Source: Acinetobacter radioresistens DSM 6976 = NBRC 102413 = CIP 103788
GTDB lineage: Bacteria > Pseudomonadota > Gammaproteobacteria > Pseudomonadales > Moraxellaceae
DNA: 64,000 nt
Direction of reading: 5' to 3'
NCBI RefSeq assembly: GCF_006757745.1
Contig: NZ_AP019740.1
Span: forward strand, 434,001-498,000
The notes below the pieces were generated by a model. The model did no database searches. It was given only the letters and a program-made list of their open reading frames with translations, and was not told the DNA's origin. This document shows positions 36,033 through 45,342 of this stretch, piece after piece. Within the stretch, counting starts at the first letter, position 1. Each line of letters starts with the position of its first letter. A program made the position numbers and the translations under genes.

Positions 36033-38177
36033 TTATACTGTCGCCTGTTGTTCTGCCTGAATGGCAGTCAAAGCAATCGTAAAAACAATATCATCAACCA
36101 AAGCGCCGCGTGACAGGTCATTTACCGGCTTGTTCAGTCCTTGCAGCATTGGGCCAACACTTACGACATTTGCAGCACGCTGTACAGCCTTGTAAGTTGT
36201 GTTGCCAGTATTGAGGTCTGGGAAGATAAAGACATTGGCGCGCCCTGCTACAGGTGACTCAGGTGCTTTCTGGCGGCCCACGCTTTCAACAGACGCAGCG
36301 TCATACTGCAAAGGACCATCAATCAACAGATCAGGGCGACGTTGACGGGCAATCTCTGTTGCTTCACGAACTTTATCAACATCGGCACCGGTACCTGAGG
36401 TTCCGGTTGAGTAACTGATCATGGCAATACGCGGGTCAATACCAAAGGCCCTGGCTGAATCTGCGGATTGGATGGCAATCTCAGCAAGCTGCTGGGCATC
36501 TGGATCGGGATTAATAGCACAATCCCCATATACATAGACTTCATCTGGTAACAGCATAAAGAATACTGAAGAGACCAGCGAATATTCTGGAGCTGTTTTA
36601 ATCAGTTGAAATGCCGGTCGCACCGTGTTAGCCGTGGTATGTACCGCCCCAGAAACCAGTCCGTCAACCTGATCCAGTGCCAGCATCATGGTGCCTAGCA
36701 CTACAGTATCCTGTAACTGTTCTTTGGCCTGAATGTCATTGATCTTGCCTTTTCGCAGCTCGACCATACTGCTAATGTACTGGCTACGAATAGTATCCGG
36801 ATCAATGATTTCAAGATCGTCTGGTAATTCAATATTACGGGCTTTGGCAATTTCTAAAACTGCTTCTGGTTTGGCTAGCAAAATACAGTGAGCAATTCCG
36901 CGAGACTGGCAGATCGCCGCAGCCTGAATAGTCCGAGGTTCATCACCCTCTGGTAGAACGATGCGCTTTTTCGCAGCAATCGACTTCTGAACCAGTTCAT
37001 GCCGGAAAGCTGAAGGGGACAGGCGGGGAGTTGCATTGCCATTGATTTGCTGGGTCAGCCAGTCCAGATCAATATGACTGGAGACAAAACGGGTAACCTG
37101 CTCGGCACGTTCTGTATCGTCAACCGGTATTTCATTGCTCAGATTTGCCAGACGCTGTGCTGTTTCCAGAGTAGTCAGCTGCGTATGTAAAATGGGCAGT
37201 CCCTGTTTGATAGCATTCTGGCAGAAATTCAGAATCTGGGCATTGGGTGCCTGACGCTCGGTTAGTACCAGGCCTGCTAGCGGTATACCATGACTGGTAG
37301 CTAAACTGCTGGCAAGTAGTACATCGGTACGTTCGGAAGCACTGATAATCAGTTCACCGGCAACAAATTTGTTCAGCTCATATTCAATACTTGAGGTAAT
37401 CAGGCTGCTATGTAATACACGACGCTGCCGTGCTTCCCCCTGATGAATCCATTCGCCCTGAATCAGACGGGCAATGTCTAGTGTACGTGGAACACTCAGG
37501 GTATTGCTAAATGGAACCAGACCAATAATCGGTAAGTCAGCAGTCCCTAAATAACGGTTATATTTTTGCAGCTCTATCGTAAAGGTTGCAATTTCTGCAC
37601 TTAAACGCAGTGAAGGATCAATGGTCACCGGAATCTGTGCAACTTCTTCAGGTAAGCCTTTAGTCCGCATGAACAGCACACCTGCTGTACGCTCTGAAGC
37701 AGCGCCACCGAACTGGCGTAGATGTGCTTCAATTTTTTCAGCAGTTTTACGCGGATTCTGTACGTCTGCAGTACTGACCAGGATTACCTTGGCATCTAGT
37801 GCCTGTGCAAGGGCGGCATTTAACTCACCTGCAAACTGGTCTTCATGATTTGGCAGTAAGCCTTCTACAATAATCACATCATGTTTGGTGGCAATACTGC
37901 GATGCAGGCTGACTGCTTCCTCAAGCAATTCATCCATTTCTTCCAGTGCGATCAGCTGGCTAACTCTTTCATATGCAATCGGTTCAACCGTACTGGTCTG
38001 GAATAAATGTTCAAACAGGCTAGTGGTACGGTTCTGATCATTTTCCTGAAAAGATTCAGAAAAAGGTTTTAAAAATCCTGCCTTAATACCATTACAGTCC
38101 AGTGCATAGATCATTCCCAGGCAGGCTGAAGTCAGACCGACACCTTCTCCAGTTGGAATCAGTAGAATTGTATTCAT
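36033..38177 (-). CDS. pta: Phosphate acetyltransferase
   Basis: Pta converts acetyl-CoA and phosphate to acetyl phosphate, working with AckA in acetate overflow or uptake. The 714-residue protein is the long form: an N-terminal P-loop-like domain (LLIPTGEGVGLTSACLGMIYAL), a central DRTGG domain (about 215-330) and the C-terminal catalytic PTA domain (about 390-710) with SGAVHTTANTVRPAFQLI and SYSTGTSGTGADVDKV. It lies 54 bp after ackA in the same direction. Confidence 0.96.
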   Translation of the reverse strand: MNTILLIPTGEGVGLTSACLGMIYALDCNGIKAGFLKPFSESFQENDQNRTTSLFEHLFQTSTVEPIAYERVSQLIALEEMDELLEEAVSLHRSIATKHDVIIVEGLLPNHEDQFAGELNAALAQALDAKVILVSTADVQNPRKTAEKIEAHLRQFGGAASERTAGVLFMRTKGLPEEVAQIPVTIDPSLRLSAEIATFTIELQKYNRYLGTADLPIIGLVPFSNTLSVPRTLDIARLIQGEWIHQGEARQRRVLHSSLITSSIEYELNKFVAGELIISASERTDVLLASSLATSHGIPLAGLVLTERQAPNAQILNFCQNAIKQGLPILHTQLTTLETAQRLANLSNEIPVDDTERAEQVTRFVSSHIDLDWLTQQINGNATPRLSPSAFRHELVQKSIAAKKRIVLPEGDEPRTIQAAAICQSRGIAHCILLAKPEAVLEIAKARNIELPDDLEIIDPDTIRSQYISSMVELRKGKINDIQAKEQLQDTVVLGTMMLALDQVDGLVSGAVHTTANTVRPAFQLIKTAPEYSLVSSVFFMLLPDEVYVYGDCAINPDPDAQQLAEIAIQSADSARAFGIDPRIAMISYSTGTSGTGADVDKVREATEIARQRRPDLLIDGPLQYDAASVESVGRQKAPESPVAGRANVFIFPDLNTGNTTYKAVQRAANVVSVGPMLQGLNKPVNDLSRGALVDDIVFTIALTAIQAEQQATV

Positions 38178-38231
38178 AGGAGCCTTAAAAAATTAAACAA
38201 AATATAAATCACAGAAGGTTAAAGCCCGCAA

Positions 38232-39446
38232 TTAAGCAGGCTCTACAGCAAGTTCAGACTTTTTTGATAGTAAGCTCGTCTGTGCAGCTACCTGACGGGT
38301 TTCTTGGGCGATCCGTGCCTCTTCATCGGTTGGAATCACCCATATTTGTGGGCCATGGCCTTGGTCAATCCGACCTTCAGTACCACGTTTTAATTCATTG
38401 TTTTGGGTTTTATTTAAGTTGAAGCCAAAGTGTGGCAGATAGGAGAGCGTCTTTTCACGAATATAAGCTGAGTTTTCCCCAATACCCCCAGTAAAGATCA
38501 GTCCGTCAATACGTGGCAGCCCACAGCTGATGGCAGCAAGAGATTTGGCAAGACGGTAACAGAATACTTCAATTGCCAGCGTGGCATCTTCATTGCCCTG
38601 TTCAGAAGCTTCAATTAAAGTTCGCATGTCATTAGAAAGATCAGATAAGCCCAGCAGGCCACTTTCCTTGTTTAGCATGCGGTCAATCTTATAGACATCC
38701 CAGCCAAGGTTGGCTGCTAAGAAGCTGTGCAGACTTGGATCAACATCGCCACTGCGTGTACCCATTACTACACCTTCAAGAGGGGTAAGCCCCATTGATG
38801 TATCTACGCTCTGACCATTCCAAATGGCGCAAGTTGAACTGCCGTTACCCAGATGTGCAGTTAGCCAGCCCCCTTGTTTAAGGTTTCCAGCCAGTTCTGA
38901 ACCACGCTCAGAAACGTAAGCATGACTGGTGCCATGGAAGCCATAGCGACGGACATTATGTTCTGTGTATAGGAATTTTGGTACTGCATAGCGATAAGCA
39001 TGCGCCGGCATTGTCTGGTGAAAAGCAGTGTCGAAAACTGCAACCTGAGGAAGCTCGGGAAACAGGCGCATGGTAGCATCGATACCTACCAGATGAGCCG
39101 GGTTATGCAATGGTGCGAGCGGAGTTGCTTCACGAATACGTTCTACAATCGTATCAGTCAGTAGTTCGGCCTTGGTTAGTGTGCCGCCGTGAACTACCCG
39201 GTGACCAATTGCTTGCGGTTTGTATTGTGACAGGCGGCTTAAAATGGTTTCTAGTGCCTGTTCGTGATCAGCATGAGGGATCGAAAGTTCAAGTGGTTGT
39301 CCACCAATGGTAACACCTTTGATGCGTGCATCAGCAGAGCCCAGATTTTCTGCCAAACCATAGATACGATCTTTTGCCTGCTCAGAGATTAAGGCATATT
39401 TAATAGATGAAGAACCGCAATTGATGACTAATACTGATGTAGACAC
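38232..39446 (-). CDS. ackA: Acetate kinase
   Basis: AckA interconverts acetyl phosphate and acetate with ATP/ADP. The 404-residue ASKHA-fold protein has the start [15 protein letters not shown], the GHRVVHGG and [10 protein letters not shown] blocks, the catalytic-region [14 protein letters not shown] and GNGSS, and the nucleotide-binding [14 protein letters not shown]. It precedes pta as an ackA-pta operon. Confidence 0.97.
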   Translation of the reverse strand: MSTSVLVINCGSSSIKYALISEQAKDRIYGLAENLGSADARIKGVTIGGQPLELSIPHADHEQALETILSRLSQYKPQAIGHRVVHGGTLTKAELLTDTIVERIREATPLAPLHNPAHLVGIDATMRLFPELPQVAVFDTAFHQTMPAHAYRYAVPKFLYTEHNVRRYGFHGTSHAYVSERGSELAGNLKQGGWLTAHLGNGSSTCAIWNGQSVDTSMGLTPLEGVVMGTRSGDVDPSLHSFLAANLGWDVYKIDRMLNKESGLLGLSDLSNDMRTLIEASEQGNEDATLAIEVFCYRLAKSLAAISCGLPRIDGLIFTGGIGENSAYIREKTLSYLPHFGFNLNKTQNNELKRGTEGRIDQGHGPQIWVIPTDEEARIAQETRQVAAQTSLLSKKSELAVEPA

Positions 39447-39724
39447 GTTGGATACCCGAATTCTAATTGAAATAATCTTGTCCCTCTGATCTTGAACCAG
39501 TGTACAGGCTAGAGATCATGAGTATGTTTTAACACGTGTATTTTTTCTGTCCAACCTAGACTTTAGCCGATTAGACTTAAGCACTATGGATGGTCTATTC
39601 AATAATATTTAATATTAATCAGTTAATTGTTATAGCGTAGCACAGGAATAAAAAAATCATATTCGGTTTTACGCAAAGCTAAAGTATCGTTGCAAATTTC
39701 ATCTATAGTTCATTTCTTTATTTA

Positions 39725-40144
39725 TTACTCTTGCCCCTGAGATTTATATTTCATCTCGGCCCATCTCACCAGAACATAGGCAATCAGTGCCACCATGAAA
39801 AATACCAGCATCATCCAGGCTAAACCTTGCAGAGTTTCGATAATTGTCCGGTAAATTTCCAGAAACCAGCGCTCATTCGTCAGTTCAATAATAAAACGTT
39901 CATCTTTGGGGCCGTAGTTGACAGGATTAATATATTTTTCCATATCGTAGATGCGAACTCCGGAAGAGGTACCTACGACCATGCCGGCAAATTTTGTATA
40001 TTTGGCCCAAGCTGTATAAATAGGATCATGAATAATACGGGCTAAAATAGTATTAATAGAGCTGGAAAAAATTCGCATCACAATGAAGGAAACCAGCAGT
40101 GCTAAAATGAAAGTACTCAACATTAAATAAAAGAACATATCCAT
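39725..40144 (-). CDS. Hypothetical membrane protein with two helices
   Basis: The 139-residue protein has an N-terminal membrane helix (about 4-27), a polar central domain (about 30-100, with SSGVRIYDMEKYINPVNYGPKDERF) and a second helix (about 107-128). A short charged tail follows. A periplasmic or cytoplasmic central domain of about 75 residues between two anchors is the only inference possible. I do not recognise the family. CAAGGAGATGG gives a good ribosome site. Confidence 0.7.
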   Translation of the reverse strand: MDMFFYLMLSTFILALLVSFIVMRIFSSSINTILARIIHDPIYTAWAKYTKFAGMVVGTSSGVRIYDMEKYINPVNYGPKDERFIIELTNERWFLEIYRTIIETLQGLAWMMLVFFMVALIAYVLVRWAEMKYKSQGQE

Positions 40145-40266
40145 CTCCTTGTTTTTATAATTATTAGACTGAAAAGAGGAATTCTGGAGTATTTGGGCTG
40201 TTTAGCACCAGAGTTTGATGCTAAACATCAGGATTTGTATACAGGTAATCCTAATTAAATAGGAAA

Positions 40267-41532
40267 TTAATGACGGATTTGTCCATCACCTAAAACGATC
40301 CATTTTTGTGAGGTTAGCCCTTCGAGACCCACCGGACCACGGGCATGAATCTTATCAGTTGAAATGCCGATCTCGGCACCCAGACCATATTCAAAGCCGT
40401 CAGCAAAACGGGTCGATGCATTGACCATCACTGAACTTGAGTCTACTAAGGCCAGAAACTTGCGTGCCAGAGAGAAGTTTTCAGTAATAATGGCATCAGT
40501 ATGATGCGAGCCATATTTATTGATGTGCTCAATTGCTTCATCAATACCACTCACGACTTTTACTGCCAGAATTGGTCCGAGATATTCAGTGTACCAGTCT
40601 TCTTCAGTGGCGGCCTTGACTGAAGTACCCAAAATACGACGGGTTTCAGGGCAGCCACGTAGCTCAACCTGCTTTTCCTGATACAGCTCGGCAATATGGG
40701 GTAGAAAGTCATCAGCAATCTGTTCATCGACCAGCAGGGTTTCCATGGCATTACATACGCCGTAACGATGAGTCTTTGCATTTAAAGAAATTGGCAAGGC
40801 TTTATGCAAATCTGCCTGTGCCTCTACAAATACATGGCAGTTACCGTCTAAATGCTTGATCACAGGAATACGTGCCTCTTCTGTGATTCGTTCAATCAGG
40901 CTCTTGCCACCACGTGGCACAATAACATCGACATATTCGGTCAAGGTAATCAGTTGGCCTACAGCAGCCCGGTCGGTGGTTTCCAGTACCTGAACCGCAT
41001 GTTCGGGCAGTCCGGCAGTTTTTAAACCATGTTGAATAGCCGCTGCAATCGCCTGATTCGATTCGAATGCTTCAGAGCCACCACGTAAAATGATGGCGTT
41101 GCCTGATTTAAGCGCAAGAGAGGCAGCCTCTAGGGTAACATTCGGACGGGATTCATAAATCATACCGACTACGCCTAAGGGCACACGCATTTTACCGAGC
41201 TGGATGCCTGAGGGACGATAGGACATGTCAGTAATTTCACCAATCGGATCTACCAGACCGATGACATCCTTTAAACCCTGCAGCATACCTTTGAAACGGC
41301 TGGGAGTCAGTTCCAAGCGATCGAGCAGTGCACTGTCCAAATTATTGTTACGGCCCTTGGTCATATCCATCTGGTTAGCCGTGAGAATTTGTGTTTCACT
41401 GTTCTCAAGCGCTGTGTAGATTGCGGACAAGGCATTGTTTTTAGTATCGGTAGAAGCACTGGCCAGCAGACGCGAAGCCTGACGAGCCTGTTGTCCGACC
41501 GTTTGCATATACTGTTCAATCGAATTGTGCAT
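40267..41532 (-). CDS. proA: Gamma-glutamyl phosphate reductase
   Basis: ProA reduces gamma-glutamyl phosphate to glutamate semialdehyde in proline synthesis. I use the ATG at 41532 ([20 protein letters not shown]), giving the normal 421 residues; the upstream TTG at 41586 adds an Arg-rich stretch with no family match. The aldehyde-dehydrogenase-like catalytic segment is [14 protein letters not shown] (cysteine near residue 260), with GKSLIERI and [17 protein letters not shown] further on. proB is not in the window. Confidence 0.95.
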   Translation of the reverse strand: MHNSIEQYMQTVGQQARQASRLLASASTDTKNNALSAIYTALENSETQILTANQMDMTKGRNNNLDSALLDRLELTPSRFKGMLQGLKDVIGLVDPIGEITDMSYRPSGIQLGKMRVPLGVVGMIYESRPNVTLEAASLALKSGNAIILRGGSEAFESNQAIAAAIQHGLKTAGLPEHAVQVLETTDRAAVGQLITLTEYVDVIVPRGGKSLIERITEEARIPVIKHLDGNCHVFVEAQADLHKALPISLNAKTHRYGVCNAMETLLVDEQIADDFLPHIAELYQEKQVELRGCPETRRILGTSVKAATEEDWYTEYLGPILAVKVVSGIDEAIEHINKYGSHHTDAIITENFSLARKFLALVDSSSVMVNASTRFADGFEYGLGAEIGISTDKIHARGPVGLEGLTSQKWIVLGDGQIRH

Positions 41533-41840
41533 AGCGGTTTGATCACTCAGAATTTTCTTTGATAGTAACAGTCTCCGCCTGCGCAATGAAGGCTTGTCTC
41601 AAAAAAAACTGTCATGTAGTGCAGTATAAAAAAGTTTTGGAAATACTTTCAGCGCTAAAACTAGATGAACGGTAACGAAAGCAGTTGCCCAAAAATAAAG
41701 CATTTGTATACTATGAAATGCATTCTATAAAATGAATAAAAAATTATAGAAAACAAAACATCTATAAAAGGTAGAGGAATACCTTGGTTTTAAAAACCGA
41801 CTTGCACAATAAAAAATAAAGCAAGCGTTGAGGAGGGAGT
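41533..41840. other. Divergent gap between proA and the hydrolase-PilZ gene
   Basis: The 308-bp AT-rich gap has no ORF. It holds a possible plus-strand promoter at 41685-41712 and a lone CTGTCAT at 41609 without a phased partner. Confidence 0.45.
41685..41712 (+). promoter_or_regulatory. Possible promoter of the hydrolase-PilZ gene
   Basis: TTGCCC and TATACT are separated by 16 nt, about 130 nt before the start codon. Confidence 0.4.
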
Positions 41841-43160
41841 ATGAATTCCATTATCCAACTGGACATGGATGCCGAAGGGAAGCAACACCGTCATTTTTTT
41901 GATTTTTACCATAAGGACATTTTTAAACAACCTCCACGCATGACCTGGATTGACGGCTGGAAAGTTGAGTATATGGCTATCGCCCAACCTGCGACAGTGC
42001 ATAAAACTCCTATCGTTATTGTGGGTGGAGCATTTCAGAATTTCAATTCCTACAAGTATTGTGTTGAACAGCTTTTTGCCAGTGGTCCGATTATTCTGAT
42101 TGACTTGCCTTCTATGGGGGCTAACCAGCAAATTATGAATCATGACAGCGGTGTGTCTGCCGGAAGTCTGGAATTGCCAGACCTGGCGGCTATGCTTGGT
42201 CGATGGCTCGACATTGAAGGACTGGAAAAAGTATCAGTTATGGGCATGTCCCTTGGGTCTGTAGTAGCGGCTTATTTTGCTGAGCAGCGACCTGAACTGG
42301 TAGAGCGTATGATTCTGATGGGCGTAATGCAAAAAACCCGGAAAAGCTGGCGCATGATTTTAGAAGAATCACTCAAACTTATGCAGGAAGACCGGATGGA
42401 AGAGTTCGGTCAGGCAGTGATTCTGTATCTGGTTAATCATGCCAAGTTAGATAAGACCCGTATGTCACCTACTGCCAAACGATTATTTTTTCGGCAAATG
42501 GCTGAGTTTCAGTCTACTGAACGTGAGCGTTATGCGATTAATTGCAGTCGATTACTCAGATTACAGCATGTTCCTGCTCCTGCCTGTAAAACACTCGTTG
42601 CAGCTGGACAATATGACAGTTTTACACTACCTCATGAAAACGCATATTTTGCCTTGCAATGTCCGGATATGGAGTTTGCCCTGATTGCCAATGCTGACCA
42701 TGTTCCACAGTTACAGCGGCGTAAAGAAACTATGCGTCTCTTTTCAGCCTTCCTAAATGCCGAAGCGCTGGAAGGACTCGAAGGCATTATTCCCATGACT
42801 CGTGAAGAAATCCTGACGATGGAGCGCCGTGGAGAAAGACGTATCTCTATGTACGGTCAACTTTCACAACTGTCACACCGTTACCTGTCTGTAGAATTTC
42901 AAGTGAATATTTCTGACATCAGCTTTTTTGGTGTGTATTTAAAAATTCCTGACCCGCAGCAATTAAACCTGATACAGCAATATCCACGTGATCTGGCACT
43001 TCACCTTGAAGATGATCAGGGAGTGTTTCAAATAGAGTGTCTGATTTTTGAAGCAGAACAGCAGGGTATACGTGCACTGTTCAAGCATGGCAGTTTTGAA
43101 CTGGCAGAACGTTTACTTCATTTTATTGCCTGTCAGCAGGAAGCTATGACTTTAGCTTGA
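41841..43160 (+). CDS. Alpha/beta hydrolase fused to a PilZ domain
   Basis: The 439-residue protein has an alpha/beta-hydrolase domain (about residues 50-310). The nucleophile elbow is GMSLGS (S137), with a likely acid in GQYDSFTLP and a histidine in NADHVPQL. The C-terminal 110 residues carry both PilZ c-di-GMP-binding signatures: RRGERR (329-334) and DISFFG (D359, S361, G364). A second-messenger-controlled lipase, esterase or thioesterase is therefore likely. GAGGAGGG precedes the ATG. It is monocistronic with a strong terminator. I recognise each domain but not a characterised protein with this architecture. Confidence 0.82.
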   Translation: MNSIIQLDMDAEGKQHRHFFDFYHKDIFKQPPRMTWIDGWKVEYMAIAQPATVHKTPIVIVGGAFQNFNSYKYCVEQLFASGPIILIDLPSMGANQQIMNHDSGVSAGSLELPDLAAMLGRWLDIEGLEKVSVMGMSLGSVVAAYFAEQRPELVERMILMGVMQKTRKSWRMILEESLKLMQEDRMEEFGQAVILYLVNHAKLDKTRMSPTAKRLFFRQMAEFQSTERERYAINCSRLLRLQHVPAPACKTLVAAGQYDSFTLPHENAYFALQCPDMEFALIANADHVPQLQRRKETMRLFSAFLNAEALEGLEGIIPMTREEILTMERRGERRISMYGQLSQLSHRYLSVEFQVNISDISFFGVYLKIPDPQQLNLIQQYPRDLALHLEDDQGVFQIECLIFEAEQQGIRALFKHGSFELAERLLHFIACQQEAMTLA

Positions 43161-43171
43161 TTTAAAATATT

Positions 43172-43203
43172 AAAAAAACAGCGTCATATACGCTGTTTTT
43201 TTT
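43172..43203. terminator. Bidirectional terminator overlapping the LCM methyltransferase end
   Basis: AAAAAAACAGCG and CGCTGTTTTTTT form a 12-bp stem with a 7-nt loop. The right arm also encodes the last codons of the minus-strand gene. Confidence 0.88.
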
Positions 43204-44038
43204 GTGCATGAACCATCCAGACAATATCGTGTGACCGGGCCTCTTGAGCCGGCTTGGAGCCTTTTGAATAAAGAGAATCTGCAGGTTGAATAACCTCACC
43301 CTCATCAAAACCTGCGTTCTGTATAAATTGCTGTACTTCAGCCGGATTTTGAAAATGGAAAGTAAAAGCACTACGTGACATCCATTTTAATAATTTACTG
43401 CTGCTCCACATGACCTTTGCCAGACGTCTGCCTTGGGGCTGGGGATAAAGATCGGTCAGATAATGTAATGTTCTAAACTTACTGCCATAAAGAGAAATAT
43501 TGCTGATCAGCTGTTTTAAGTGAGTCAGGTCAAAATAGTTGACTAATCCTTCACTGATAACAACTAAAGGACGTTTAGGATCAAAAATTTCAAAAACCTG
43601 TTTAAAGTTTTCACTAAATAAATCAACAGATAAAACTTCTGGGCTATTAGGGTCAATCTGTTGTAGTGCTTGTTGTTTGATGTGTGCCATTGCTGGCAAG
43701 TCCAGTTCACGATAGTCGATTTGTGGATAATGTTTTCTAAACCACCAACCACGTGGTGATAATCCACAGGCAATTTCCAGAACCTGTAAATTTGGTGTTT
43801 GCTCAAGCAACTGTTTAAGCGCATCATCTAGCATTTCATGACGCTGTTTCAAAGAGCTGCGCATACTGGCGCCTATAAATTTCTCTGCCCAGCTTTCTAC
43901 CGGTTTAACCAGCATCGCCAGACTTTTACCCTTGGACGTAGCAAGTTCAGGATGTGAAATTCCCATCTGATACCAAATATAACCAGTATAATGAGCAGTA
44001 AAAGAAATATGCCGGTGTCTAGACAGCTCTCGTGTCAT
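43184..44038 (-). CDS. LCM/PPM-type class I methyltransferase
   Basis: The 284-residue protein matches the leucine-carboxyl-methyltransferase (PPM1/Tcmp) branch. SAM motif I is VLEIACGLSPRGWWFRKHYP (about 92-111), followed by the YRELDLPAMAHIKQ segment, RPLVVISEGLVNYF and a C-terminal substrate-cap region. Bacterial members O-methylate carboxylates of small molecules, but this one's acceptor is unknown. The gene ends inside the shared terminator and lies 84 bp upstream of the nagZ stop with no sign of coupling. Confidence 0.8.
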   Translation of the reverse strand: MTRELSRHRHISFTAHYTGYIWYQMGISHPELATSKGKSLAMLVKPVESWAEKFIGASMRSSLKQRHEMLDDALKQLLEQTPNLQVLEIACGLSPRGWWFRKHYPQIDYRELDLPAMAHIKQQALQQIDPNSPEVLSVDLFSENFKQVFEIFDPKRPLVVISEGLVNYFDLTHLKQLISNISLYGSKFRTLHYLTDLYPQPQGRRLAKVMWSSSKLLKWMSRSAFTFHFQNPAEVQQFIQNAGFDEGEVIQPADSLYSKGSKPAQEARSHDIVWMVHAQKKQRI

Positions 44039-44079
44039 GAATAAATCCTCATTTTTATTTTAATCAGTTGCTATTTATA

Positions 44080-44112
44080 TAAGAAAAAAGAGCATGTGTA
44101 ATGCTCTTTTGA
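44080..44112 (-). terminator. Terminator of nagZ
   Basis: On the minus strand AAAAGAGCAT-TACAC-ATGCTCTTTT is followed by TT, 11 bp past the stop. Confidence 0.8.
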
Positions 44113-44122
44113 CTTTAACCGC

Positions 44123-45148
44123 TTAATGGCAGCTATTGGCTTTAAATGCTTCAATTTCCTGTTTGATTTGTTGCCATTCGGTACCCAGTTCAAGTCCTGA
44201 TTTAGGTAAAATATCTGGGATTTTACCGCGCATCCGTTCCAGGCGTTGCTGGTCTGGTAATGGGAAATCCTGAATGGCGCTCAGTGCCAGACGGGCAGCT
44301 GTACGGTCATTGCAAACCAGACCCATATCACAGCCAGCTTGCAGTGCAGCTTGTATACGCGCATCAGCACCACCAGCCACACAAGCGGCCTGCATGGTCA
44401 GGTCATCTGAAAATAATACACCATCAAATTTAAGTTCGTTACGCAAAATATGTTGTACCCAAAACTCGGAAAAACCGGCTGGTTTAGAATCAACCTGTTC
44501 ATAAATCACATGAGCCGGCATGAGTGCATCCAGTTCGGACTGTAATTGAATAAAGGGCTGCATGTCATTCTGATAAATTTCATCATAACTACGGTTATCA
44601 ATGGCAGCGGCCACGTGAGAGTCTGCTTTGACATTACCGTGGCCTGGGAAATGTTTACCTGTAGTGGCCATACCGGCACGGTGCATACCTTGAATAAAAG
44701 CGTGTGCGAGAGGAATAATATCAGCCTGGGTCAAAGCAAAACCCCGGTCACCAATGACATCACTAATGGCATTGATATCGAGCACGGGCGCAAAACTAAA
44801 ATCGATCCCTACAGCAAGAACTTCAGTTGCCATAAGCCAGCCACATTTTTCTGCGAGGTCCAGAGCAGCTTCTGGATTCTGCTGATAGACTTCACCAAAA
44901 CGGCCCATGGCAGGTAGCAGGGTGAAGCCGGTTTTAAGGCGCTGTACCCGGCCACCTTCCTGATCTACCGCAATTAAAATATCTTGACGAATCAGGCGCA
45001 TATGATCAGTCAGCGTACGGACCTGTTCAGGAGACTCAATATTCCGTGAAAATAAAATCATGCCGCCGACTTGCGGAGCCTTTAATAGTTCAATATCTTC
45101 TAAGGTCAGGGTTGTACCGGCGATATCGAGCATTAGTGCGCCAATCAT
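44123..45148 (-). CDS. nagZ: Beta-N-acetylhexosaminidase NagZ
   Basis: NagZ removes GlcNAc from anhydro-muropeptides in peptidoglycan recycling, and its product can induce AmpC in some bacteria. I use the ATG at 45148 (MIGALMLDIAGT), giving 341 residues; the frame is open to 45250 but that extension has no family match. The GH3 motifs are IAVDQEGGRVQRL, TGKHFPGHG (catalytic His on a mobile loop) and FSDDLTMQAA (nucleophile Asp). Confidence 0.95.
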   Translation of the reverse strand: MIGALMLDIAGTTLTLEDIELLKAPQVGGMILFSRNIESPEQVRTLTDHMRLIRQDILIAVDQEGGRVQRLKTGFTLLPAMGRFGEVYQQNPEAALDLAEKCGWLMATEVLAVGIDFSFAPVLDINAISDVIGDRGFALTQADIIPLAHAFIQGMHRAGMATTGKHFPGHGNVKADSHVAAAIDNRSYDEIYQNDMQPFIQLQSELDALMPAHVIYEQVDSKPAGFSEFWVQHILRNELKFDGVLFSDDLTMQAACVAGGADARIQAALQAGCDMGLVCNDRTAARLALSAIQDFPLPDQQRLERMRGKIPDILPKSGLELGTEWQQIKQEIEAFKANSCH

Positions 45149-45342
45149 ATGGGGTTCCGTATTAAGATCTTTAATTAAAACAATACCTGAATTCAGCAAT
45201 GTTTTGCTACATTTTGTGGGTACAGAATATGATAAAACTACACGATACAACTTTTCGGCCTGTTTAAGATATTGAATTCGCTTTGTTCATTTCGGAAACA
45301 TCGTGGTGTAATTGGGAATATCCAAGGAAGTATTAATTATTT

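Noticed and set aside
40231..40253. AGGATT/AATCCT inverted repeat downstream of proA
   Set aside because: The stem is short, the loop is long and there is no U-run, so it is not a convincing terminator.
41594..41615. Possible Pho box (TTGTCTC and CTGTCAT) in the proA upstream gap
   Set aside because: The half-sites are 15 bp apart rather than 11, and no -10 lies at the right distance.
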